Assembly (NCBI GenBank): GCA_030601885.1
Contig: JAUWAU010000044.1
Location: forward strand, 1 to 47,216
Direction: 5' to 3'
DNA length: 47,216 bases
Origin: Armatimonadota bacterium
GTDB taxonomy: Bacteria; Armatimonadota; Zipacnadia; JAUWAU01
The notes beneath the pieces are model-generated. The model made no database searches and was not told where the DNA came from. It was given only the letters and a program-made list of their open reading frames with translations. Positions 39,217 through 46,507 of the stretch are shown here, piece by piece. Position numbers and translations under genes: made by a program. The stretch's first letter is position 1. Each line of letters opens with the position of its first letter.

Positions 39217-39396
39217 ATGCCGTGTCAGCATTGCCGTTCTAACCGTGTCGTAATCCGAATTCGAAGTCCGTACGCTGCAAGAGCCTTGGCAGCGCCAGTT
39301 CAGCCTCGCATGGCCTGCATTACCGGGGCCGATGGAAAGCAGCCGCACCTGCGTAAGCCTCCAAAACTCAAACTACGCCCCGGCGCCACGCCGTAG
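39217..39396 (+). CDS. Small CxxC protein preceding the ECF sigma gene
   Basis: The 59-residue product starts 'MPCQHC' and is basic, ending 'KPPKLKLRPGATP'. The AAGGAGG at 39200-39206 is well placed (ten bases), which supports real translation even though the gene is short. A competing ATG at 39209 in another frame gives only 14 codons. A GC hairpin (GCCCCGGC/GCCGGGGC) follows its stop before the sigma factor. It has no recognised domain beyond the single CxxC pair. Confidence 0.5.
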   Translation: MPCQHCRSNRVVIRIRSPYAARALAAPVQPRMACITGADGKQPHLRKPPKLKLRPGATP

Positions 39397-39426
39397 GGGG
39401 CCGGGGCGATCCAGAGGTGACTTGCC

Positions 39427-40002
39427 GTGCCGCAGCAAGATGCCGCTCTCGTGAGTCGTTGTTTGGCCGGAGACAGTACGAGCTTTGACCAGCTCGTCGC
39501 GAAATACAAAGACACCGTGCACCGGATCGCTCTGCGGATGACCGGATGCTCGGTGTCGGCGCACGATCTGACGCAAGAGACCCTCCTTCAAGCCTGGGTG
39601 AAGCTCCCGCAACTGCAGGAGCCCGAACGGTTCGGCGGTTGGCTCAGGACAGTGGCCGCCAACACCTGCAAGATGTGGCTTCGGCGGCAATCGAGGGACG
39701 ATGTGTCGCTCGACGAGCTGATCGGCATGGGGGATGACAGTCAAGGCGCGCTGTCGGGGCATCACGCGGCCGCAGTGCAGGAGGAGTTCGAGTGTGAAGA
39801 GCGCCGGCGTGCGGTGCGCGGCGCCGTGTCGAGGCTGTCGGAGAAGAATCGCACTGCCGTCCGGCTCCACTACTTCCAGGGGATGACGTGCCAGGAAGTG
39901 GCGCGCCTCCTCGGCGTGCCCGTCAGCACCGTCGCCGGGCGCCTGCACAAATCACGCAAGATTCTCGGCGGCGATCGCCACTTGCGCTTGTACGCAATGT
40001 GA
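39427..40002 (+). CDS. ECF-type RNA polymerase sigma factor
   Basis: This 191-residue group 4 sigma factor has region 2 in 'FDQLVAKYKDTVHRIALRMTGCSVSAHDLTQETLLQAWVKLPQLQEPERFGGWLRTVAANTCKMWLRR' and region 4 in 'LSEKNRTAVRLHYFQGMTCQEVARLLGVPVSTVAGRLHKSRK'. The linker is acidic. The GTG start at 39427 has GAGGTG upstream. No membrane anti-sigma factor follows; the next gene runs the other way. Its control is therefore unknown; the small CxxC protein upstream could be a partner (inference). Confidence 0.92.
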   Translation: MPQQDAALVSRCLAGDSTSFDQLVAKYKDTVHRIALRMTGCSVSAHDLTQETLLQAWVKLPQLQEPERFGGWLRTVAANTCKMWLRRQSRDDVSLDELIGMGDDSQGALSGHHAAAVQEEFECEERRRAVRGAVSRLSEKNRTAVRLHYFQGMTCQEVARLLGVPVSTVAGRLHKSRKILGGDRHLRLYAM

Positions 40003-40091
40003 TGGGACGCAGAGGCGGAGGCAGGAGGCTGCGTCCATACGCCACAGTCTCCCGCCTGGGTGGGGTTGCACGCCAGATGCGGGCTGTGGTT

Positions 40092-40125
40092 CGAGGGGCG
40101 AGGCAACCGCATGCCTCGCCCCTCG
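40092..40125. terminator. Perfect 14-bp hairpin between converging genes
   Basis: CGAGGGGCGAGGCA 40092-40105 pairs fully with TGCCTCGCCCCTCG 40112-40125. It lies 90 bases after the sigma stop and one base from the CBM48 stop on the other strand. No T-run follows on either strand, so it may block or protect ends rather than act as a classic terminator. Confidence 0.6.
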
Positions 40126-40126
40126 G

Positions 40127-40399
40127 CTATTGGTCCGCACCGACCTCGACGACGGAGTTGATGGTGCCCATCGGGCTGATGCACCGCGGTGTGTGCGGGC
40201 AGCAGCGCCAATCGCCGTCTACAACGAATTTGAACTCGTGCTGGCCCGCCGACAGGTGGAGAATGCGCACGAAGAGGCCATCCTGGCGTGGCATCTTGCG
40301 CATGCGTACTGAGGACGGATCCCAGTCGTTGAAGTCTCCCGCAATGAACGCGCGCTGTGCTCCTGGCGCCATCAACTCGAAACGTTGGCGCGGCATCAT
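40127..40399 (-). CDS. Stand-alone CBM48/AMPK-type glycogen-binding protein
   Basis: This 90-residue protein consists of one carbohydrate-binding module of the isoamylase-N/AMPK-beta type. 'RFELMAPGAQRAFIAGDFNDWD' and 'LHLSAGQHEFKFVVDGDWRCCP' are the standard strands, with Trp residues suited to glucan stacking. The ATG at 40399 (or 40396) has GGGGGA upstream. With no enzyme domain attached, it may target a partner to glycogen or act as a small regulator. The gap 40400-40773 contains only the glycosyltransferase terminator. Confidence 0.82.
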   Translation of the reverse strand: MMPRQRFELMAPGAQRAFIAGDFNDWDPSSVRMRKMPRQDGLFVRILHLSAGQHEFKFVVDGDWRCCPHTPRCISPMGTINSVVEVGADQ

Positions 40400-40683
40400 C
40401 GCGTCCCCCTTTTTCCGTGGCCGGCGGCATGCGCTCGGGTGTGCATGCCGCTCCGTGTCAATTGCGTACGTTTGTGCCCAACTAACTGCCTCGCCGTGCA
40501 TGACCGTAGCTACTGAGCGTGCTGCCACGTGCGGTGAATCGCGTGTGCCTGCCATAGGCCAAGCGTGTCAGCGCAGGATGCATCGAAGGACAATTCGTGG
40601 CTGTTACATTCATTACCGAAGGCGGCGTTCCTCCTGCGAGGGGAGCCGGCGCCTCGGCACGACCCAGTGCGTCCGGGGCACAC

Positions 40684-40725
40684 CGAAAACAACAGCAGCC
40701 GGACCCCACCTGGGCGCCCGGCTGC
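40684..40725 (-). terminator. Intrinsic terminator of the glycosyltransferase gene
   Basis: On the minus strand GCAGCCGG (40725-40718) pairs with CCGGCTGC (40702-40695), followed by TGTTGTTTTC (40694-40685). It lies about 50 bases after the glycosyltransferase stop. Otherwise nothing is seen in 40400-40773. Confidence 0.7.
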
Positions 40726-40773
40726 AAGTTCACGACGCAGCGATCCAGCAAGCTTGAGCGACAATCTGTCAAC

Positions 40774-41988
40774 TCAGGCCTCGATAAGCTCCCGGGCACG
40801 CACGGCCGTCTCGTACAGCTCAAGCACTTCACGTGCCATCCTCTTGCGACTGAAGTTCTTGGCCGCATGCTCTCGGCCTGCCTGGCCCATCTTCGCCGCA
40901 AGGTCCTTGTCGCCCAATAGCAGACAAATGCTGTCGGCGAGCGCATCGGGATCTTTCTTCTCGATGATGAAGCCCGTCTCGCCGTCAATGACTGATTCGA
41001 CCAGCCCGCCGCTGCGACTCACCACGACCGGCTTTCCGCACGCCATGCCCTCTACCGGCACCAGACCAAACGGCTCCTCTCCGATGGTCGGGTAGATGAT
41101 CACGTCACAGTGGTTGTACACGCCGGGCAGGTCAAGATAGCTAAATGGTTGGGTGATGACGCAATCCTCAAGGCCGCGATCCTCGATCGTCTGCAGTACC
41201 TGTTCCTTGTAGCCGCGAAGCTCATTGATCCAGTCAACAATGTCCTCCGTGTCGGTGACGATGAGAACGGCGTCGGGGAACCTCTGCCGAATCCTCTCCA
41301 TGGCGTAGACGCTGTATACGACGCCTTTCCATGGCAGCATGCGCGCGGGATGAATGATCACCGGGCGACCGTCGAGCTGGAGCCTCTCGGCCCACTCGCT
41401 CTCGGTATTCTCTGGCGTGAACAGATCATCCACGTCGATGCCGTGGTAGACGAGTCGCAGATTCTCGAGATGCGGCGCCTGCTCGTAGATGCCTTCTTCG
41501 ACGTGCTGGCTCACCGTAATGATAGCGTCCCACTCTGTCCGCTGAAGCAGATCCTCACAGATGAACTCGCTCCATACCTCGTGGACGGTCATGAACGTGG
41601 GCAAACCTTCTTGGTGCAGCTCCGTCAGCGCCAGTCCGTATTCGGGAAGGAAGTGGTGGAAATTGTGGGCGTGGACCACGTCAATGTCATGTTCCTCGAT
41701 GAAGTCGGCGTAGGCGCCCTTGATCCGGTCCTGTAGCTCCGGCCATATCCGCTCCGCCTCGTAGCCGTGCTGCTTCTTGTGCTCTCGAACGATCTCGGGA
41801 TTGAAAAGGTCGCGGCGTCGAACATGGATGCCATGGATCTCATCGTCAGGGCTACTGCCCTTCAGTGACCCGACGAGGGCGTACACTTCGTGCCCCTGAG
41901 CTGCCTGCTCGGCGCAGAGATCGAGGAGGTGGGACTCCACACCCCCTGTCGTTGGATAGAATGCGTAGTGCGTGCTGCAGATCTTCAT
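40774..41988 (-). CDS. GT4-family glycosyltransferase
   Basis: This 404-residue GT-B fold enzyme shows the N-terminal acceptor lobe start 'KICSTHYAFYPTTGGVESHLLDLCAEQAAQGHEVYALVG' and 'DIDVVHAHNFHHFLPEYG'. The C-terminal donor lobe has 'IIHPARMLPWKGVVYSVYAMERIRQRFPDAVLIV' and 'GEEPFGLVPVEGMACGKPVVVSRSGGLVESVIDGETGFII', the GT4 E-x7-E motif. It transfers a nucleotide-sugar unit to an unknown acceptor, perhaps a surface glycan or glycogen. The ATG has AGGAGG upstream. A promoter 446 bases away gives a long leader. Confidence 0.92.
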   Translation of the reverse strand: MKICSTHYAFYPTTGGVESHLLDLCAEQAAQGHEVYALVGSLKGSSPDDEIHGIHVRRRDLFNPEIVREHKKQHGYEAERIWPELQDRIKGAYADFIEEHDIDVVHAHNFHHFLPEYGLALTELHQEGLPTFMTVHEVWSEFICEDLLQRTEWDAIITVSQHVEEGIYEQAPHLENLRLVYHGIDVDDLFTPENTESEWAERLQLDGRPVIIHPARMLPWKGVVYSVYAMERIRQRFPDAVLIVTDTEDIVDWINELRGYKEQVLQTIEDRGLEDCVITQPFSYLDLPGVYNHCDVIIYPTIGEEPFGLVPVEGMACGKPVVVSRSGGLVESVIDGETGFIIEKKDPDALADSICLLLGDKDLAAKMGQAGREHAAKNFSRKRMAREVLELYETAVRARELIEA

Positions 41989-42433
41989 TGTGTCTGCCTC
42001 CTATTGCCTCTGTCGAGGCCGCCCATCTCCTCACCGATTCCCGAACCGCACCCCCCGGGCCGGGTTGGTCCCCTCCCGCAAACGCCCGTTCGACTACTAC
42101 GCAATACCGGTGCCCGCAGGCTTGGTGCAATACTAACCAGAGTTACTCTAGCGGTTTAGGGCACAAGTCACAGAGTCAAACCAGCAAATGGTGCCCAGCG
42201 AAGGAGGGTCGGCAGCAAAACGGCGTGGCTGTTGGCGGCAGAACGCGACGGCTCAAAAAAGGGGATGCAGCGGTTGTGACAGGGAGCTCGGACACATCAT
42301 TTCGGCCGGAAGACCGCCTCGCGCTCGCTCTGCAAGCGGCGCGCCACAATGACCCTCCCGGAAGCTTTCTCCCGGTGTCCTGCCTCGCCCCATCGCGCCA
42401 AGTTTCGAACCGCCATCACAATTCCTTAACAAA

Positions 42434-42463
42434 AGTGTAACACGAAGCAGTAATGCTTGTCAA
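42434..42463 (-). promoter_or_regulatory. Candidate promoter for the glycosyltransferase
   Basis: On the minus strand TTGACA (42463-42458), 18 bases, TACACT (42439-42434). No gene starts within 440 bases, leaving 41989-42433 as untranslated leader or as empty sequence; I see no ORF or strong hairpin there. Confidence 0.5.
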
Positions 42464-42543
42464 GCTTCTTGTGGTCTCTGGCAGTGTGCGCTATTGTGTG
42501 TAAAAGGCTGGCGAGAAACAGTCATGGGGTGTATGCTCCTAAT

Positions 42544-42856
42544 AAAATGGGGACAGTCACCTACTTCGTGGATATGCCACGGAAACGGCAAAGAGGCGGC
42601 GTTGTATCCGCGTCACTAGAAGCGGCTGCGAGAGACACGTCGCGAAATAGGTGACTGTGGGGCTGTTGAAAAACCCGGGCCCCGGCGGCTCCTCGTCTGG
42701 CCACCAGCCCCCCACCGCGTAGGTCGGCCTTTCCAGGCCGACATCGCGGGCTGGAAGGGACTCCGCCGAAGCTATGTCCTCCGCGAAGGCGGAAGCCCGC
42801 GCTACGCGAACCGGTGTGTGGCCTGGGTTTTTCAACAGCCCCACTGTCCCCATTTT
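42544..42856. mobile_element. MITE A (outer), remnant of a REP-type element
   Basis: Left terminal repeat 42544-42568 starts AAAATGGGGACAGTCACCTA. The right terminal repeat is in two pieces, 42643-42658 (CGAAATAGGTGACTGT) and 42848-42856 (CCCCATTTT), separated by MITE B. Without B, the ends are inverted over ~25 bases. The short inner frame begins 'MPRKRQRGG', recalling the start of REP-associated tyrosine transposases, and then stops. The right edge lies 18 bases before the aldo-keto reductase GTG. Confidence 0.8.
42659..42842. mobile_element. MITE B (inner), inserted in MITE A
   Basis: This 184-bp element has 23-base terminal inverted repeats, GGGGCTGTTGAAAAACCC... and ...GGGTTTTTCAACAGCCCC, matching at 22 of 23 positions. 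The host sequence ACTGT is duplicated on both sides (42654-42658 and 42843-42847), a 5-bp target duplication. The interior holds GTCGGCCT/AGGCCGAC and other palindromes, no gene. The transposase that moved it is not in the window. Confidence 0.88.
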
Positions 42857-42874
42857 CCCGGAGAAGAACGCACA

Positions 42875-43930
42875 GTGCAACGCCTGGCAACGCGAGCGGC
42901 ATTCGGCAAGACCGGACTTGAGGTCCCGCCCATCATCTTCGGCACCAGTTGCCTGGGCAATCTGTACCAGGCCCTGCCCTGGGACACGAAACTGGCCATC
43001 ATGCGGGAGTGGTTCAAGTGGGTCGAGCCGCCGGTAACGCTCGACTCGGCCGGCAAGTACGGCGCCGGGCTGGCGCTGGAGGTGATCGGCAGGGGGCTGC
43101 GCGAGCTGAGCGTCGCGTCGGAGCAGGCGGTGATCAGCAACAAGCTCGGCTGGGTGCGCGCTCCACTGCGCACGCCGGAGCCGACGTTTGAACCGGGGGT
43201 CTGGGCCGACTTGGAGCACGACGCCGAGCAGAGAATCAGCTACGGGGGAATTCTGGAGTGCTTTGAGCAGGGGTGCGAGCTCCTGGGCGGCGACTACGCG
43301 CCGGAGATCGTGTCGGTCCACGACCCGGACGAATACCTCGCCCAGGCGGCCTCGGACGACGAGCGCAAAGCGCGGTTTGAGGACATAGTCGGCGCCTACC
43401 GCGCTCTGGGCGAACTGAAAGCCCAGGGGCGCGCGAAGGCCGTCGGCGTTGGCGCCAAGGACTGGCGCGCGATCCGCGAGTTGGCCGACGCCGTCGAGCT
43501 GGACTGGGTGATGTTCGCCTGCAGCCTGACGGTCATGCGCCATCCGCCGGAGCTGTTGTCGTTCATCGGCGAGCTGGCCTCCAGGGGGATCGCGATCATC
43601 AATTCAGCGGTCTTCCACGCGGGATTCCTCACCGGAGGGAGCTTTTTCGATTACCGTGAGGTCAGCCCCGGCGATGAGGCGGACAAGGAGCTGTTCGAGT
43701 GGCGCGAACGGTTCTTCGCGGTGTGCGAGCGGTTCGACGTGTTACCCGCCGAAGCGTGCGTTCAGTTCAGCATGTCGGTTCCGGGCGTGGTGAGCATCGC
43801 GCTCAACACCAGCAAGCCGTCCCGCGTGCAGCAGAACGTCGCCGCCGTGCAGGCCGAGATCCCGAGCAAGTTCTGGGCGGCCATGAAGGAAGAAGGGCTG
43901 GTGGCGCGAGACTATGCGTACGTTGGCTGA
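42875..43930 (+). CDS. Aldo/keto reductase (aldose/fucose dehydrogenase-like)
   Basis: This 351-residue AKR has the typical N-terminal 'FGKTGLEVPPIIFGTSCLGN' and the active-site Asp/Tyr region as 'LDSAGKYGAGLALEVIGRGL', then 'EIVSVHDPDEYLAQA' and 'GVGAKDWRAIRELA'. The C-terminal cofactor region is 'QFSMSVPGVVSIALNTSKPSRVQQNV'. It resembles D-threo-aldose 1-dehydrogenase/L-fucose dehydrogenases. The GTG start at 42875 has GGAGAAG upstream, only 18 bases past MITE A, so the element has probably replaced the native promoter. Confidence 0.88.
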   Translation: MQRLATRAAFGKTGLEVPPIIFGTSCLGNLYQALPWDTKLAIMREWFKWVEPPVTLDSAGKYGAGLALEVIGRGLRELSVASEQAVISNKLGWVRAPLRTPEPTFEPGVWADLEHDAEQRISYGGILECFEQGCELLGGDYAPEIVSVHDPDEYLAQAASDDERKARFEDIVGAYRALGELKAQGRAKAVGVGAKDWRAIRELADAVELDWVMFACSLTVMRHPPELLSFIGELASRGIAIINSAVFHAGFLTGGSFFDYREVSPGDEADKELFEWRERFFAVCERFDVLPAEACVQFSMSVPGVVSIALNTSKPSRVQQNVAAVQAEIPSKFWAAMKEEGLVARDYAYVG

Positions 43931-43932
43931 TG

Positions 43933-44490
43933 GAATTCTGGGGACGCCTTACTAAATTATTGATGCTCCAGGCAGCCGCGTCCCCCACGTCGCCACTTGC
44001 TTCCTCCTCCTCCTGTGCTCTGCCCCCAAGCGTTGTCCACAGGGACTGCCCCACGCCCAGTGGATGCTCCCGTGCCCCTCAAGAATCCCGGCGCCAGGAC
44101 GGTGGTGTACCAGTACAACGACGTCGGGCTGCGGACGCAGATGACGGTGAGGCAGGGATAAGGGAAAAAGGTAAAGGGAAAAGAAGGCGACGGCACAGTC
44201 AAAGCCACACCTGAAGCCAGGCGCTCGCCCCTGTGGTCGTGATCCTCTGGCCGTCTTCTCCCTTTTCCCTGCCTCTCCCGGGACTTGCCAAATGGCACAT
44301 ATACAACGTATACTTACAAGAGTCGCAACTGGCACGAGGCAGGGCCAAGGGTAAAGGGCAAAGGGTCAATAGTAAACGTCAAGCCGACAGCCGCGGGCCG
44401 TTGGCGCCGTCCCCAATTCGACAAGGCCCGCCGGGAAGCCGGCGAGCAAGGATTGCGGAGCAGGAATTAAGTATGGCGTCCCCGGAATTC
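43933..44490. mobile_element. RHS-derived element with terminal inverted repeats, copy 1
   Basis: The 558-bp unit begins GAATTCTGGGGACGCCTTAC and ends with the inverted form (...GTATGGCGTCCCCGGAATTC), an imperfect ~28-base terminal repeat of a kind I recognise around REP-associated transposases. Inside are broken RHS-repeat codons ('VVYQYNDVGLRTQMTV' near 44100-44155 and 'LPNGTYTTYTYKSRNW' near 44286-44333), separated by a purine-rich insert with GGGAAAAAGG/CCTTTTCCC inverted arms. No transposase remains. The copy starts two bases after the aldo-keto reductase stop. Confidence 0.75.
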
Positions 44491-44663
44491 CGTGCGGTGC
44501 CATCGACTGCACGAAGAGCTGCCCAAGGCTTCCCTCCTGTCTGCTCTGCTGCACGGCTGGGGACTGGGGCGACCTCGGGGTGAACCTGTGCGTGCTCAGG
44601 TGCTGCACCGACCACGGGGAAGGGGGCCCGCCTGAGTGGGACGAGTTGTGCGATCGCTTCTGA
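44376..44663 (+). pseudogene. Cys-rich RHS-type C-terminal tail without a start
   Basis: A stretch open for 95 codons crosses the right edge of copy 1. From 44469 it reads 'KYGVPGIPCGAIDCTK...', with about eleven cysteines in the last 60 residues, ending 'WDELCDRF'. The final 28 bases overlap the TolB-like gene in another frame. It looks like the variable tail of an RHS-type protein left behind by a deletion; no start codon or promoter is seen. Confidence 0.35.
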
Positions 44664-45775
44664 GAGCGTTTCGGTGGGCGAAGCCCGTGTCGCCAGTGGC
44701 GCGGAACGCCGCGGCAGCACCGCGCGAGGCGCTGACCAGAGCGCTGCTGCTTGTCGGGTTGGTCGCCGTCTGCCCATGGTGTAGCTGCCGTCCCGGGCGC
44801 GGGCCAGAGACGCCAGTGCCCATGGATGCGACGGCCCGATACGCAAGGGTCACGGATCCGGGAGAGGGGGCGGAGGATTGTTTTCCCATCTGGGGCACCG
44901 CTGGGCGTGTGCTGTACTTCGAAAGGACGGTTTTGAGAGCGGGGCAGGCGTCGAGCGAGATCCGGCGGCTAGACCTCCGCACGGGCCAACAGCGCGAGGT
45001 AGCGCGAGGAATGGAACCAGCCCTCTCGCCTGATGGGAGGCGAATGGCCTATTGTTCCATCGATAACGGCGAGCTCGGCCCCATCGAGATTACCGATCTG
45101 CAGACCGGGTCCCGGACGCGCCTGCCTAACGCCGGGGAGGGTATCAGGTGGTCGCCCGACGGTGGAAGACTGCTGTACGTGAGGCCCTTTCCCCGCGCCA
45201 TCAGAGTGCTTGACCTGAAGAGCCAACGGGAGACCATCGTGGGCAAGTATCCCGTGATACCTAGCGGGCACTGGTCTCCCGACGGCCGCATGCTCGCCTA
45301 TGTGGACGAGGACCGCAAGCTGCACCTCCTCGACTGGGTGGGCGGGCGAGACAGGACAATCGGTACGCTCAAGGTGGCCCCCAGTGCCCTCGGGGCTTCA
45401 GCTCCATGGTCGCCCGACGGCAAGGCCCTTGCGCTGGCTTTCCGGACAGCCGTGGGGGGCGCCCGGGTCTTCCGAGTAGACGCGGCGACGGGGGAGCTGC
45501 ACACGCTGACGGCTGGACCCAGCGACAAGGAGGCGGCTTGGGCGCCAGACGGCGCGCGGATCGCTTACACGAGGTACGCGGGTGAGGGGAAAGGCAAAGA
45601 ATTCCACGTCGGGCTCATGGATTTGGCGACCCGCACGGAGAGGGTGTTTGCAGAGCAAAGCCTGCGTGGGCCTGTTTGGTCGCCAGACTCGGGGCGCGTA
45701 GCGTGCGTCGCGATGCCGAAGGACACCGCCATCTGGGTGATAAGCGTCCACGGAGGAGAGCCGGCAAGGAACTAA
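44636..45775 (+). CDS. TolB-like (PD40) beta-propeller protein
   Basis: This 379-residue product has an N-terminal hydrophobic segment ('ALTRALLLVGLVAVCPWCSC', about residues 32-51) that may be a lipoprotein signal. At least six PD40 blades follow, marked by SPDGRRMAYC, SPDGGRLLYV, SPDGRMLAYV, SPDGKALALA, APDGARIAYT and SPDSGRVACV. Such propellers bind proteins in the periplasm; no TolA, TolQ, TolR or Pal genes are near. The GTG start is 44636 or 44648. It lies between two copies of the RHS-derived element, which may have moved it or may recombine around it. Confidence 0.85.
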   Translation: MGRVVRSLLRAFRWAKPVSPVARNAAAAPREALTRALLLVGLVAVCPWCSCRPGRGPETPVPMDATARYARVTDPGEGAEDCFPIWGTAGRVLYFERTVLRAGQASSEIRRLDLRTGQQREVARGMEPALSPDGRRMAYCSIDNGELGPIEITDLQTGSRTRLPNAGEGIRWSPDGGRLLYVRPFPRAIRVLDLKSQRETIVGKYPVIPSGHWSPDGRMLAYVDEDRKLHLLDWVGGRDRTIGTLKVAPSALGASAPWSPDGKALALAFRTAVGGARVFRVDAATGELHTLTAGPSDKEAAWAPDGARIAYTRYAGEGKGKEFHVGLMDLATRTERVFAEQSLRGPVWSPDSGRVACVAMPKDTAIWVISVHGGEPARN

Positions 45776-45782
45776 GGCTATA

Positions 45783-46350
45783 AATTCTGGGGGCACCTTA
45801 CTAAATTATTGATGCTCCAGGCAGCCGCGTCCCCCACGTCGCCACTTGCTTCCTCCTCCTGTGCTCTGCCCCCAAGCGTTGTCCACAGGCACTGCCCCAC
45901 GCCCAGTGGATGCTCCCGTGCCCCTCAAGAATCCCGACGCCAAGACGGTGGCGTACCAGTACAACGACGCGGGACTGCGGACGCACATGACGGTGAAGCA
46001 GGGATAAGGGAAAAAGGTAAAGGGAAAGGAAGGCGACGGCACAGTCAAAGCCAGACGTGAAGCCAGGCGCTCGCCCCTGTGGTCGTGATCCTCTGGCCGT
46101 CTTCTCCCTTTCCCTTTACCCCTTTTCCCTGCCTCTCCCGGGACTTGCCAAATGGCACATACACGACGTATACTTACAACAGCCGCAACTGGCACGAGGC
46201 AGGGCCAAGGGTAAAGGGCAAAGGGTCAATAGTAAAGGTCAAGCCGACAGCCGCGGGCCGTTGGCGCCGTCCCCAATTCGACAAGGTCCGCCGGGAAGCC
46301 GGCGAGCAAGGATTGCGGAGCACGAATTAAGTATGGCGTCCCCGGAATTC
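45783..46350. mobile_element. RHS-derived element, copy 2
   Basis: This is a direct repeat of 43933-44490, about 95 % identical by eye, with a 3-base loss near the start and about 14 extra bases (CCTTTACCCC region, near 46107-46122) that complete the inner purine-rich inverted repeat. The same broken RHS codons are present. It starts seven bases after the TolB-like stop. After the right terminal repeat the sequence differs completely from copy 1. 46351-46507 holds no gene that I can support. Confidence 0.8.
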
Positions 46351-46507
46351 CAAGTAGTGACGTGGGGGTGCGATTGCTCGGGCGATGACCGTGGCCGGAG
46401 ATGGAGGCGTACCCGCCCAGTGGGAGCCCCACCCCCAATAGGCCGACGACGCGCCCGTCAGCACACCGTTTAGGCTGCCTGGCGGTGAGGCGACAAAGCG
46501 GCGAGGC

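Noticed and set aside
42557..42654. Small gene starting MPRKRQRGG in MITE A
   Set aside because: It resembles only the first residues of REP-type transposases, then runs through the terminal repeat to a stop; it is a relic.
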